Counted from the stretch's first letter, positions 8,798-17,962 are shown. The stretch: DNA of 64,000 nt from an uncultured Bacteroidales bacterium (GCA_937892155.1 CALAUG010000060.1:62001-126000); one strand, 5' to 3'. A program made the numbers and translations. The notes: a model not told the origin generated them from the letters alone.

Positions 8798-11032
8798 CTA
8801 ATTTATAAACATGATTTTAGTAACCTTGGTGTATTCGCCTGTTTCATCTGAAATATAGACTAAATATACACCTGTTCTCACTCTATCGCCATACACGTTT
8901 CTTCCATCCCACACTGCAGTACCACCATTCGCTTGTATTGTTCGCACTATATTTCCCGATATGTCGGTAATTTTTACCACCGCATCGGCTACAATTCCTT
9001 TTATAAAAATATCACCTTCATACGTTTCTCTGACTGGATTGGGATATACTACAACATGCTCCATGGTAGCATCTCCTTTAGTTGCATCACCAGTATATGA
9101 TACCAATCCCTCAGCCGTGCCTATATACACCTCGCCCGTTTCGTTATTAATTACTATTGAAGTAATTGTATTTGAGGGCAAAGGACTATTAGTTTTTGTA
9201 AAATTCAAGATTTGCTCAGTTCCATTTTCCGAGATAAGGAACACGCCAGAATTTTCTGTACCAATCCATTTTCTATTTGCCCCATCTACAGCAATGCACA
9301 TAATAGATTCTGAACTAAGCAAATAGCCAACTTCACCATCAATTTCTATTTTTATTCTTGAAATGGATTGCCTATCTTTAAAGACGCGCGAAGGAGAAGA
9401 ATGTACGGCAATACCCTGATTCGTACCAATCCAAATTTCTCCATCCAGATCCTCTGCGACACAATTAGTCTGACTCGCTATCATACCTTCGTTGTCATAT
9501 AACGGAATTTCCACATAGCAATCGTCTGAGACATCGTTATAGGTTTTATTTTCATAGAAAGCAATCACCTTATTTGTCCCAACAAGCCACTTATATCCAC
9601 GTTGATCTATTAGTATTTGGGTAAACGTATTATTTCGTGTCCCTTTATCAATCTCAAACGTATACCATTTATTCGAAGGATCTATCATAACTATTGGGGC
9701 ATTTGACCCTTGATTAATCATCCAAACATTATTGTATCTATCCACAGTTATGTCGGAGATTATTACAAAATCCTCATTTGAATGAAAACTCTGCAAGATT
9801 GAATTTGTCTGATTATATTGCGCTGAATAGTTCCATGTATGTTCGCTTTCAATTAAACCAGAGCCATACGTACCATAATAATACTTGTCTGAAAATGGGA
9901 CTGCACACACACTTACCGATTTTGAAACTTCCCAATTTGTATGTCCTGTCCATACACCATCATAATTCATTCTATCATAATAACCATACATCCAACGATT
10001 TTCATTTCCCTCTACTACATGCAAATCGTTTCCATTACGAACCATATCGGCAATAACATTCGTTTGCGGACCATTCGGCACCACCAATTTATTTTCGTAA
10101 ACAATGCCGTCTGTCTTGGTTGCAACATATACTACATCATTACATTTTACAATGTCGTTATAAAACCAGTATTTTGAATTGGTGCTATCCACATACGCAA
10201 TTAGTTTTTCGTTTCCGTCATACAATTTTGCAGAATACGCAGAAACGATAGACAAACAGACAGAATCAGATTTCAAGTTATTTACTGAGCCCATTTGTAC
10301 CTTGAATGCTTCGCATACACCATTTTTTACTGTAAAAATCGAATCTTTACAAGTATAATACACAGTACCGTTTAAAGCGGCAATTTGTTCAATTGTGTCA
10401 TTTTCATAAGAAATATGAGACAATTTCTTCCAATTAGAAAAATCTGAAAGTTTTGAATTCGCAGAAGAAATAGAGTAAATTCCTTTTGTTGTCGCCGAAT
10501 AAATAGTGTTGTTGTCGCTGGCAACCGACTTTACTGGAACAAAGCTTCCGTCGTTGCTCAGTATTGTTGTAGAAATGAATTTCCGTGTTTGCATTGAAAA
10601 CGTCAACATTCCAAATTCCGATGCAATCAATGCCGTATCGTGGTGCATAACGATTTTATTGATTCGTTTAGAACCATAAATATTTTTCTGCGCAATAGTC
10701 GGTATTGCCGTAACACGAAGCGATGGATATGATATAATATCCAACGTGCCATCGGAATAACCGACAAGAAATGATGAAACGGAATCGCAATAAGCCATAC
10801 ACGTCAACCCAACCGTACTCAAACCGTTCAACTTCGTAAGTTTCTGAATCTCATCCGTAGTTACATTGTGTATAAAAATGCCATTTTCCGTCAACGCAAA
10901 AATATTATCGTCAACTGATTCAAGTTGCAGTACATTTCTATAAGAAAAATATTCATTCCATGTACCAGGAACCTGTGCGAAACATCGAACACAGAGAATA
11001 ATCAATAGTATTTGGAATGCTATCTTTCTCAT
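8798..11032 (-). CDS. porZ: PorZ-like T9SS cell-surface component
   Basis: 744 residues: signal peptide (1-19, ending CFAQ), two consecutive beta-propellers (about 25-330 and 330-655) and a T9SS C-terminal sorting domain (about 660-744). The N-terminus VPGTWNEYFSYRNVLQL and NGLSTVGLTCMAY fit PorZ, and the length is close to the Porphyromonas gingivalis protein. The second propeller has the two-component-regulator-propeller signature (RGYKWLVGTNK, DGEIWIGTNQG, NRKWIGTENSG). The tail reads VVYPNPV, ITDISGNIVR, WDGRN, TGVYLVYISD, ending in KVTKIMFIN. PorZ works with the sortase PorU at the outer surface, where T9SS cargo is cleaved and attached to an anionic LPS. Here porZ is followed by glycan-modifying genes, which fits that role. 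A generic propeller sensor is the alternative, but the two-propeller-plus-tail layout favours PorZ. Confidence 0.82.
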   Translation of the reverse strand: MRKIAFQILLIILCVRCFAQVPGTWNEYFSYRNVLQLESVDDNIFALTENGIFIHNVTTDEIQKLTKLNGLSTVGLTCMAYCDSVSSFLVGYSDGTLDIISYPSLRVTAIPTIAQKNIYGSKRINKIVMHHDTALIASEFGMLTFSMQTRKFISTTILSNDGSFVPVKSVASDNNTIYSATTKGIYSISSANSKLSDFSNWKKLSHISYENDTIEQIAALNGTVYYTCKDSIFTVKNGVCEAFKVQMGSVNNLKSDSVCLSIVSAYSAKLYDGNEKLIAYVDSTNSKYWFYNDIVKCNDVVYVATKTDGIVYENKLVVPNGPQTNVIADMVRNGNDLHVVEGNENRWMYGYYDRMNYDGVWTGHTNWEVSKSVSVCAVPFSDKYYYGTYGSGLIESEHTWNYSAQYNQTNSILQSFHSNEDFVIISDITVDRYNNVWMINQGSNAPIVMIDPSNKWYTFEIDKGTRNNTFTQILIDQRGYKWLVGTNKVIAFYENKTYNDVSDDCYVEIPLYDNEGMIASQTNCVAEDLDGEIWIGTNQGIAVHSSPSRVFKDRQSISRIKIEIDGEVGYLLSSESIMCIAVDGANRKWIGTENSGVFLISENGTEQILNFTKTNSPLPSNTITSIVINNETGEVYIGTAEGLVSYTGDATKGDATMEHVVVYPNPVRETYEGDIFIKGIVADAVVKITDISGNIVRTIQANGGTAVWDGRNVYGDRVRTGVYLVYISDETGEYTKVTKIMFIN

Positions 11033-11037
11033 AAATA

Positions 11038-11679
11038 TTATTTCAAAATTTCTAAATACTTTCTTATTAGCATTTTGTGAATTTTCTCAGCATCTTCCAA
11101 CTGTTTTGGCGTTACTTCCGAGTGCGTCAATTCAAAATTATTGCACATTTCCGACAGAAAACTATCTCCATTAAAATCTGCAAAATTATCATCAATTTTT
11201 ACCAAGACATTGTAATACAGCATAGGCAAAACTTTGCCAGCCAAACGCATCGAGATAGCCTTTTCTTCATCGGTCATCACTGTTTTTGAATATAATTCTG
11301 CGATAGTTGTTTCAAAATAATCCGAACACGACGAATACAACATAACCTGCGTGTGCAAAGCATTGAAATATTCATTCCTATTGGTTTTCGTATCCTTCTC
11401 ACATAATTCTATCGCACGTTGCGTATATACCAACGCCATCTGGAGCATTTTTATTTCATCATCTTCCTCCTCAACCATATCGTAATGATGCATCACCATA
11501 AAAATTTTGGCGATTTTCCAAACTTGAGTGGTGTTCCACAATATATTTGGATACTGCATAACAGACTCATACACAAATGGTAAGATATGCTGCGCTTTGG
11601 CTTGTTTTCCTTCCGAAACAAATTCCAACGCCTTGTCAATCACCGATAATAATACGTCTTGGGGATTATCTTGATTCAT
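11038..11679 (-). CDS. Hypothetical helical protein
   Basis: 213 residues with no signal peptide or membrane segment, predominantly charged and likely all-helical. I do not recognise the family. Stretches such as VYTQRAIELCEKD and ALEFVSEGKQAKAQHILP suggest TPR-like helical pairs, but no clear TPR consensus is visible. It starts 1 base after the HD-domain gene's stop and ends 5 bases before porZ, so it is surely in the same transcript. It may be a cytoplasmic partner of the HD protein. That is inferred from position only. Confidence 0.8.
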   Translation of the reverse strand: MNQDNPQDVLLSVIDKALEFVSEGKQAKAQHILPFVYESVMQYPNILWNTTQVWKIAKIFMVMHHYDMVEEEDDEIKMLQMALVYTQRAIELCEKDTKTNRNEYFNALHTQVMLYSSCSDYFETTIAELYSKTVMTDEEKAISMRLAGKVLPMLYYNVLVKIDDNFADFNGDSFLSEMCNNFELTHSEVTPKQLEDAEKIHKMLIRKYLEILK

Positions 11680-11680
11680 A

Positions 11681-12343
11681 TTATTCTTGTATTAATGCTC
11701 GTAATCGTTCGATCTGTTGCTTTTTGTTCTTTTCCCTATTCTTTTTGGCAAACTCCGTATAATAGGTGTGATTGCTGATAAACTTTAACTGTTGTTTATT
11801 CCAGGCATTTTTGTCGTTCAAAATTCCACGTTCCAAAAGTTCCTGATACAACGTGTCAGAAACTGGTATAAAATCAGCACGGCCAAGATAATCCAAATCA
11901 GCATCGCACATAATGCATTCTAACAAATTCTGTGGATTTGGCGGCATTTTCGTGGCCATTATAAGGGAACAAACTTTTTCTATTTGACGAATATTGTAAT
12001 TGTATTGTGGCAATATCTCACGGGCATACTCGCAACTGATGCGTTCGTGTTCTTCGTCTTGAATAATTTGTCCCATATCGTGAAACAACGCTGCAGTTTT
12101 AAGCAACATAATATCTTCCGCGCTTTCCACATTTTCGGCGAGGGCAATCAATTCCACGCCAACCATTACATCAACCGTATGACGAACATTGTGATAATGT
12201 AAAAATTTCGGCAATTCATCTTCAAGACGATTAAGAACATATTCTTCCAATTCCCAGAAATGAACCTTACGGCACATACGATTCGCTTCATGTAACTGCG
12301 AACAATTTGTCTGATTTTTTTGTAAGGAGCCGTTTTTCTTCAT
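11681..12343 (-). CDS. HD-domain phosphohydrolase
   Basis: 220-residue soluble protein with an HD metal-dependent phosphohydrolase core: FLHYHNVRHTVDV, LLKTAALFHDMGQ, a third histidine in DEEHERIS, and the distal aspartate in IMCDADLDYLGRADF. HD enzymes hydrolyse phosphoesters, often nucleotides. It is clearly related to the C-terminal domain of the cyclase fusion at 29075-32653, sharing H-N-V-x-H, LLKTAAL-HD, D-A-(D/N)-D-YLGR and NHTYYT/DHTYYTD in order. A nucleotide second messenger is therefore a plausible substrate. The annotated ATG at 12343 adds about 22 polar residues before MCRKVHFWELEEYVL, so a start at that later ATG cannot be excluded. It lies 65 bases downstream of tatC. Confidence 0.85.
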   Translation of the reverse strand: MKKNGSLQKNQTNCSQLHEANRMCRKVHFWELEEYVLNRLEDELPKFLHYHNVRHTVDVMVGVELIALAENVESAEDIMLLKTAALFHDMGQIIQDEEHERISCEYAREILPQYNYNIRQIEKVCSLIMATKMPPNPQNLLECIMCDADLDYLGRADFIPVSDTLYQELLERGILNDKNAWNKQQLKFISNHTYYTEFAKKNREKNKKQQIERLRALIQE

Positions 12344-12408
12344 TCCACAAAAATTTTATTAAATGTACATCTTTTATGAAAACAATATACAAGTTAAGAG
12401 TAAATAAG

Positions 12409-13188
12409 TTATCGGTTTACTGTAACTCTATGTACTATCCAAATACTCATTTCATACAGCAAGTATATTGGCAACGCAACAATCCCCAATGTGAACGCAT
12501 CGGCCGTTGGCGTGATGATAGCTGCCATAATGCAGATGACAACAATTGCGTGTCGACGATAGTTCTTCATAAAATCTGCGGTCAATAATCCAACTTGGGC
12601 CAACAACCAGCACACAATCGGAATTTCGAACATAATGCCCATTAACAAACTCAACGTAAGTAACGTTCCAATGTACGATGTAAGAGAAATATAATTTACA
12701 ACTTCATTGCTCACTTGGTAGGTTCCCAAAAAACGAAATGTTAATGGAAAAATAAGAAAATACGTAAGCAATACCCCCAAAATAAACATTACATATCCTC
12801 CAACGACCGCTTTAAGCGATGCCCTTCGCTCGTTTTTATACAAAGCCGGAGAGACGAATCGGAACAATGCAAAAATGATGTATGGTGAAACGCACAATGC
12901 TCCAGCATATAACGCAATTTTTAAGTGAATGATAAATTGTTGTGCAAGTTCCGTATTGATTAAATTCACGGAAAAACTGTCAAGATTGACACCAAGCAAT
13001 TTGAAGAAACGGTATGTGATAAAATTTTCGTCTTTAGGAGCTAAGACAATAGAGAACAGAAAATCCTTAAAGCAAAAGGCAACAATACCAACGCCAAAAA
13101 CAGCAACAAAAATGCGAATCAAAATGGTTCGCAATTCGTCAAAATGCTCCCAAAACGTAAGACCTTCGCTATTGTTTTTGTTGCTCAT
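12409..13188 (-). CDS. tatC: Sec-independent translocase TatC
   Basis: 259 residues with six membrane helices and the family's N-terminal signature SEGLTFWEHFDELRTILIRI, in which the cytoplasmic acidic residue binds the twin-arginine signal. TatC recognises RR signal peptides and builds the export pore with TatA in the inner membrane. The ATG overlaps the end of tatA by 20 bases, so the two are translationally coupled. No tatB is present nearby, which fits a minimal TatAC system. A credible Tat substrate, the RR-signal aldo/keto reductase, is immediately upstream at 13405-15216. Confidence 0.95.
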   Translation of the reverse strand: MSNKNNSEGLTFWEHFDELRTILIRIFVAVFGVGIVAFCFKDFLFSIVLAPKDENFITYRFFKLLGVNLDSFSVNLINTELAQQFIIHLKIALYAGALCVSPYIIFALFRFVSPALYKNERRASLKAVVGGYVMFILGVLLTYFLIFPLTFRFLGTYQVSNEVVNYISLTSYIGTLLTLSLLMGIMFEIPIVCWLLAQVGLLTADFMKNYRRHAIVVICIMAAIITPTADAFTLGIVALPIYLLYEMSIWIVHRVTVNR

Positions 13189-13369
13189 CTTTGTCGGCAG
13201 GTTTCTCAGCGTTTTCGTCGGTTCCGTTCATTCCGTCCTTAAAACTTTTAACGCCTTTGCCAAGCCCTTTCATAAGTTCAGGGATTTTTTTACCTCCAAA
13301 AAGTAGTAACACAATAATTGCAATAACAATTATTTCCTGCATTCCGATGAATAATAACGTATGTGTCAT
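13169..13369 (-). CDS. tatA: Twin-arginine translocase subunit TatA
   Basis: 66 residues: one N-terminal membrane helix (about 9-24), the hinge FGGKKIPEL, an amphipathic helix (MKGLGKGVKSFKDGM) and a charged tail rich in Asp, Glu and Lys. This is the standard TatA/E layout, which oligomerises to form the export channel. It is short but within the family range. It begins 35 bases after the stop of the reductase gene and overlaps tatC by 20 bases, so reductase, tatA and tatC probably form one transcript. Confidence 0.95.
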   Translation of the reverse strand: MTHTLLFIGMQEIIVIAIIVLLLFGGKKIPELMKGLGKGVKSFKDGMNGTDENAEKPADKDEQQKQ

Positions 13370-13404
13370 ATTTCCAAAATTTCTCTACAAATATATTGAA
13401 TTTT

Positions 13405-15216
13405 CTATCCTAAACTAAGCACAAATTTTTCGATGATAGGCCAGCATTCTTCGGCTGTTTTGCAATCTTTTACCAATTTTTCCAACGGACACCAGTCTGT
13501 TTTGGAATTATTGATGATGTAAGGAACTTCTTTATCGAACGAAACTTTTATGCCATTGTCTTTCAACATTTCTATCGCCGATGTACAAATGACATGAGCA
13601 CGAACTTCCTTCATTCCTCCGCGTACAATTAATGCTGCTGCGCCTTTACCTACCACTTTGTCTGCAATGCGGGCACCTTTCATAAAAGTATCGTTGTCAC
13701 GGTTCAATTCATATAAATCGCGGACACCTCGTTTTGCATACACCCGTGTTTCGTCGTTATTGTTTATCACACAAGAGAAATTTCCTTCGTCCAAGCGACG
13801 GATTAACATCGCCATGATTGCTGCCGAACCAAGATCTGCGCCGTCTTGTTTCAAATCTTCCACGAATTTATCGATTCGTTGCATTTCTGCAGGAATGTCG
13901 ATTCGCTGCGGACAAGCCGGAATACATTTCCCACAACCAACACAATGGTTTGCCTGACGAAGTTTTGGCACACTACGGTCATACCCGATTAAAAATGCCT
14001 TGCGCGCTTTGCGATATTCAGGATTTTGTCTGTCTTCCTGAACATTTCCTTCGTTCAAACATTTGTTATAATGATTGAAAATGCCTGGAATATCCAATCC
14101 ATACGGACACGGCATACAATACTGACAAGTATTGCATGGAACCATTGGAAAATTCACATACATACGGGCAATTTCATCAAGCATTGCATATTCACTGTCG
14201 TCGAGTGGTTTTAGCGGCGCATACGTACGGATATTATCCTGTAAATGTTCCATATACGTCATTCCACTCAAAACGGTAAGAATTCTTGGCATTGAACCTG
14301 CAAACCTGAAAGCCCAAGATGCAACACTTGCACTTGGTTCTTTTTGTTTGAGAATTGCCGTAGCGTGGTCGTTTAAATTCGCCAAACGTCCACCAAGCAA
14401 CGGTTCCATTACGAATATCGGGATATTGCGTTTGTCCAATTCGTTATAGAGATATTCCGAATTGGTATTCCGCGGATTTGTGTCCTTTGCGTGATTCCAA
14501 TCAACATAATTATGCTGAATCAGTACGAAATCCCAATGAATTTCGTCGTGGCGTGATAATAAATAATCGAAAATGCGGATATCGCCGTGATACGAGAATC
14601 CAAGATTTTTGATTCGTCCCGCCGCACGTTCTTCTATAAGAAAATCAAGTATTCCATTGTCAATATAGCGTGCGCGGAAATAACCCATTGCATCTTCGCC
14701 ACCACCAACAGAATGCAGTAAATAATAGTCCAAATAATCGACTTGCAATTCCTTGAATGAATTGTAGTACATCTCCAACGAAGCTTCGCGTGTGAATACG
14801 CCAAAATTTGAAAGTTTGGTCGATACGAAATATTCGCTTCGCTTATGACGGCTTAGCGCAATACCAACCGCTTTTTCCGAACGTCCTTGACAATACGCAG
14901 GTGATGTGTCAAACAAATTTACACCATGTGCAATTGCATAGTCAACCATTCTATTGATTTCTTCTTGGTCAAGAGCATTCTCGGAATCCTCGCGTCCGCT
15001 TTCCCCTTGAATCGTTGGGAAACGCATACATCCAAATCCCAACAAAGAAACTTTTTCTCCATGAGTATTGGTTCTATACGTCATTTTATCCGTTGGAATT
15101 TCGCCAAGTACAGTTTCTGTTGTTGAATGTTCTGCTTTATTTGAGCAACCCGCAAAAGCAGCAGCTGTTGTAGCTGCGCCAGCACCGAATAGTTTTAAGA
15201 ATTGTCGTCGGTCCAT
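13405..15216 (-). CDS. Tat-exported aldo/keto reductase-ferredoxin-DUF1893 fusion
   Basis: 603 residues in four parts. Residues 1-34 form a twin-arginine signal (DRRQFLKLFGAG) ending in AFAGC, so it may be a Tat-exported lipoprotein. About 50-345 is an aldo/keto reductase barrel with GVNLFDTSPAYCQG and YFVSTKL. About 359-433 holds two iron-sulfur motifs, CNTCQYCMPC and CVGCGKCIPACP, as in ferredoxin-type AKRs. About 465-575 resembles DUF1893 (GNFSCVINNN, KGARIADKVVGKGAAALIV). The natural substrate is unknown. If it is exported, NADPH would not be available in the periplasm, so electrons may instead enter through the Fe-S centres. The tatAC genes follow directly. A promoter-like site lies at 15238-15269. 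Confidence 0.85.
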   Translation of the reverse strand: MDRRQFLKLFGAGAATTAAAFAGCSNKAEHSTTETVLGEIPTDKMTYRTNTHGEKVSLLGFGCMRFPTIQGESGREDSENALDQEEINRMVDYAIAHGVNLFDTSPAYCQGRSEKAVGIALSRHKRSEYFVSTKLSNFGVFTREASLEMYYNSFKELQVDYLDYYLLHSVGGGEDAMGYFRARYIDNGILDFLIEERAAGRIKNLGFSYHGDIRIFDYLLSRHDEIHWDFVLIQHNYVDWNHAKDTNPRNTNSEYLYNELDKRNIPIFVMEPLLGGRLANLNDHATAILKQKEPSASVASWAFRFAGSMPRILTVLSGMTYMEHLQDNIRTYAPLKPLDDSEYAMLDEIARMYVNFPMVPCNTCQYCMPCPYGLDIPGIFNHYNKCLNEGNVQEDRQNPEYRKARKAFLIGYDRSVPKLRQANHCVGCGKCIPACPQRIDIPAEMQRIDKFVEDLKQDGADLGSAAIMAMLIRRLDEGNFSCVINNNDETRVYAKRGVRDLYELNRDNDTFMKGARIADKVVGKGAAALIVRGGMKEVRAHVICTSAIEMLKDNGIKVSFDKEVPYIINNSKTDWCPLEKLVKDCKTAEECWPIIEKFVLSLG

Positions 15217-15237
15217 TTTGTAAAAAACATCGTTTTA

Positions 15238-15269
15238 CAAAAATAAAAATTATCACTTAATAAAAGCAA
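15238..15269 (-). promoter_or_regulatory. Promoter of the reductase-tat run
   Basis: Read on the minus strand, TATTTTTG (15245-15238) fits the Bacteroidota -7 consensus TAnnTTTG. A TTG (15269-15267) lies 21 bases upstream as the -33 element. Transcription would start near 15231, leaving a leader of about 15 bases. Confidence 0.5.
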
Positions 15270-15314
15270 TAAATGAAAATCAAGATATGAGATTTATTGA
15301 AAGAAATAAAACTA

Positions 15315-15342
15315 TTAGAGGCCACCGAAGTGACCTCTAATG
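15315..15342 (-). terminator. Terminator after thrA
   Basis: Hairpin ATTAGAGG-C-CAC / GTG-A-CCTCTAAT with loop CGAA and a single mismatch, 27 bases past the thrA stop. On the minus strand it is followed by a T-rich run (positions 15314 down to about 15300), as in an intrinsic terminator. Confidence 0.75.
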
Positions 15343-15368
15343 AGAAAATAAATAGTACTATTTGTCAA

Positions 15369-17819
15369 TTAAAAATTCGCAATACGAATGATGTCGGCAA
15401 AAACACCTGCAGCTGTTACTGCGGCTCCAGCACCTGGACCAATTACTATCAATGGTTGAGTGCGGTAATGAGCCGTTGTGAACGAAATAATATTGTCACT
15501 TCCCGTAATGTTATAGAATGGATGTGAAGCATCTACCGCTTTTATTTCCGTTCTTGCTTTACCATTTTCGTATGTCGCAATATATTTCAAATGTTTGTTT
15601 TCCTTTTCTGCCTGAGCAAACAACTTGCTATACTTTTCGTTGTCGAATTTCTCAAGAGAATCCCACAATTCCTCAACTGTATTTGTATTTTGGCTTTCAG
15701 GAGACAAGCAATTTTCAACAGCTACATCTTCGAGGTTAAATGTGCAGCCAATTTCACGCGAAAGAATCAAAATCTTACGGGCAACGTCCTTTCCTGCCAA
15801 GTCAATCTTTGGATCTGGTTCCGTGTAACCTTTCTGACGAGCTTCCTTAACCGTTGTTGCAAAATCCTTCGAAGATGAACAATTGCTGAAAATAAAGTTC
15901 AACGAACCAGAAAGAATTGCCTCAATCTTAATGATTTCGTCACCACTCTTGATTAAGTCTTTCAATGTGCTAATTACTGGCAAACCAGCTCCCACGTTAG
16001 TTTCGTAGTAGAAACGGGCGCCTGTTTTTGCAGCAAGGGCATGAATATTCGAATAGCGTTTGTAATCACTTGCATTGGCAACCTTATTTGGTGTAACGAC
16101 TGAAATGTGTTTTTCCAACATTTCCTCATATTTGTCGGCAACTGCATAACTGGCTGTGTTGTCAACATATACGCTATTTCTCAAATTTAATTTCTTGATT
16201 TCTTCAACATAGGCATTCAAATCAGGTTTGCAACCTTTTGTTTTGATTAGTTCTTCCCAATTATTCAAATCAATACCTTCTGTATCAATCAAATAACCAT
16301 CAATATTCGATATGCCGACAATTTTAACGTCGATTTTGTTTTGTTCAACCAATGTGTCGTGTTGTGCATTAACCTGACGGAGCAATTCACCACCGATTGT
16401 TCCTGTTCCAACAACAAATACGTTCAATGTTGTGGTATTTGAAAGGAAGAACGATTCGTGTAATGAGTTAAGTGCCTTGATTTTATCTTTCTCGTTGATT
16501 ACAACAGAGATATTTAATTCACTTGCGCCCTGAGCTATTGCAACTACGTTTATTCCATTAACACTCAATGCATTGAAGAATTTACTTGCAACACCTGGAA
16601 TATTCTTCATATTTTCACCAACAGCGGCGATAATAGAAAGATTGTTTTCAACCTTGATTGAGTCTATCAAGCCAGATTTCAATTCGGTTTCAAATTCCTT
16701 GTTCAACGCATCCTCCGATTTTTGAGCTTCGTTTGGAAGAACAGCGAATGTTATTGAATGTTCTGAAGAACACTGTGTAATCAAAATCACATTGATAGAA
16801 GCATTTGCAATTGCACGGAACAATCGCATTGAAATACCAGCTTCACCAATCATACCGCTACCTTGAACGGTAATCAAACTAACATCGTCGATAGACGAAA
16901 TGCCTTGAACGCGCAACTGTGAATTTTCGTTTGCCTTTGTAATAAGCGTTCCTTTGGCAGTTGGGTTAAAAGTGTTTTTTATAATCACGGGAATCATTTT
17001 TGACATTGCAGGAATAACCGTTCTTGGTTCAAGAACTTTTGCGCCAAAATGGGAAAGTTCCATTGCTTCGGCATACGTAATGTGTTCAATTGGATATGCT
17101 TTTTTTACCTTACGTGGATCGGCAGTCATCATACCATCCACATCGGTCCATATTTCCAATATTGACGCATTTACGGCACGTGCGAAAATTGCAGCAGAAT
17201 AATCGGAACCGCCACGACCAAGTGTTATTGTTTCGTCATCATCGGTACTAGCAATGAACCCAGTTGCGATGTACAACGTTTTTGTATTCAATACCTTCTT
17301 TTGAATCAATTCGTCTGTCTTTGCAAAATTTACTTTTGCAGCACCGAATGATTTGTCTGTTTTAATAACGGTGCGTGCATCAAGAAATTCGCAATTCATA
17401 CCGCTTTGCGCGATAGCTTTTGCAATAATGAAAGCTGACATACGCTCGCCCACACTTGAAACTAAATCAATTGAACGTGGAGTTAGTTCACGAATCAAAG
17501 AAATACCCGTTAAAATACCACGTAATTCTTCCAGAATGGCATCAACATGTCTTTCGCAAGCTTCCTTAAAACTTCCAGAAAGCAACCCGTTGATTGTATC
17601 AAAGTGACGGATTCTAATTTCGTTCAATGTATCGGTGAAGGTGGTGTCGCCCTTAACAGCCTTATCGCTGCATTCTACCAACATATTTGTGACTCCGCCA
17701 AGTGCAGATACCACAACCACCAATTCTTCTTTTGCGAGATTCTCTTTAATTATCGCAATCGTTTTCATAATGTTTTCGGCATTTTTTACCGAAGTTCCAC
17801 CAAATTTTAAAACTTTCAT
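15369..17819 (-). CDS. thrA: Bifunctional aspartokinase/homoserine dehydrogenase
   Basis: About 816 residues. The N-terminal kinase begins MKVLKFGGTSV, with GRGGSDYSAA and WTDVDGMMTADPR. Two ACT-type regulatory segments cover about 310-450 (VQGISSIDDVSLITVQG, NIPGVASKFFNAL). The homoserine dehydrogenase starts near residue 465 (VFVVGTGTIGGELL) and ends with IGPGAGAAVTAAGVFADI. The enzyme makes aspartyl phosphate and later reduces aspartate semialdehyde to homoserine, in threonine, methionine and isoleucine synthesis. The frame extends 8 codons upstream to a non-ATG start at 17843, but MKVLKFGG at 17819 is the conserved start and the promoter -7 lies inside the extension. It is apparently monocistronic. 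thrC is about 18 kb away and thrB is not in the window. Confidence 0.97.
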   Translation of the reverse strand: MKVLKFGGTSVKNAENIMKTIAIIKENLAKEELVVVVSALGGVTNMLVECSDKAVKGDTTFTDTLNEIRIRHFDTINGLLSGSFKEACERHVDAILEELRGILTGISLIRELTPRSIDLVSSVGERMSAFIIAKAIAQSGMNCEFLDARTVIKTDKSFGAAKVNFAKTDELIQKKVLNTKTLYIATGFIASTDDDETITLGRGGSDYSAAIFARAVNASILEIWTDVDGMMTADPRKVKKAYPIEHITYAEAMELSHFGAKVLEPRTVIPAMSKMIPVIIKNTFNPTAKGTLITKANENSQLRVQGISSIDDVSLITVQGSGMIGEAGISMRLFRAIANASINVILITQCSSEHSITFAVLPNEAQKSEDALNKEFETELKSGLIDSIKVENNLSIIAAVGENMKNIPGVASKFFNALSVNGINVVAIAQGASELNISVVINEKDKIKALNSLHESFFLSNTTTLNVFVVGTGTIGGELLRQVNAQHDTLVEQNKIDVKIVGISNIDGYLIDTEGIDLNNWEELIKTKGCKPDLNAYVEEIKKLNLRNSVYVDNTASYAVADKYEEMLEKHISVVTPNKVANASDYKRYSNIHALAAKTGARFYYETNVGAGLPVISTLKDLIKSGDEIIKIEAILSGSLNFIFSNCSSSKDFATTVKEARQKGYTEPDPKIDLAGKDVARKILILSREIGCTFNLEDVAVENCLSPESQNTNTVEELWDSLEKFDNEKYSKLFAQAEKENKHLKYIATYENGKARTEIKAVDASHPFYNITGSDNIISFTTAHYRTQPLIVIGPGAGAAVTAAGVFADIIRIANF

Positions 17820-17840
17820 ACCAATACATTCAAAGGTGTA

Positions 17841-17902
17841 CAAAGGTAATAAAATTCATAATTCATAGTGCACTATGAGAAATTAATTCACAATGCACTG
17901 TG
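17841..17902 (-). promoter_or_regulatory. thrA promoter with two palindromic operator candidates
   Basis: On the minus strand, TACCTTTG (17848-17841) is a -7 box about 22 bases before the thrA ATG. The place of the -33 element is taken by a perfect 16-base palindrome, TCATAGTGCACTATGA (17863-17878). A related imperfect palindrome, TCACAATGCACTGTGG (17888-17903), is centred 25 bases further upstream and matches the first at 12 of 16 positions. Two similar palindromes on one promoter suggest a dimeric regulator. The second is also flanked by ATTAATTC/GAATTAAT arms (17882-17889, 17904-17911), so it may instead be a weak terminator of the rseP run. Confidence 0.5.
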
Positions 17903-17962
17903 GGAATTAATGTGGAACAATCCAATGTACAAATATCCCTCTTCTCTTATTCTTTATTACCT

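Noticed and set aside
11681..13369. tatB hidden in the tat region
   Set aside because: Between and around tatA and tatC there is no room for another helix-plus-amphipathic-tail gene. The 20-base overlap leaves TatA and TatC only.
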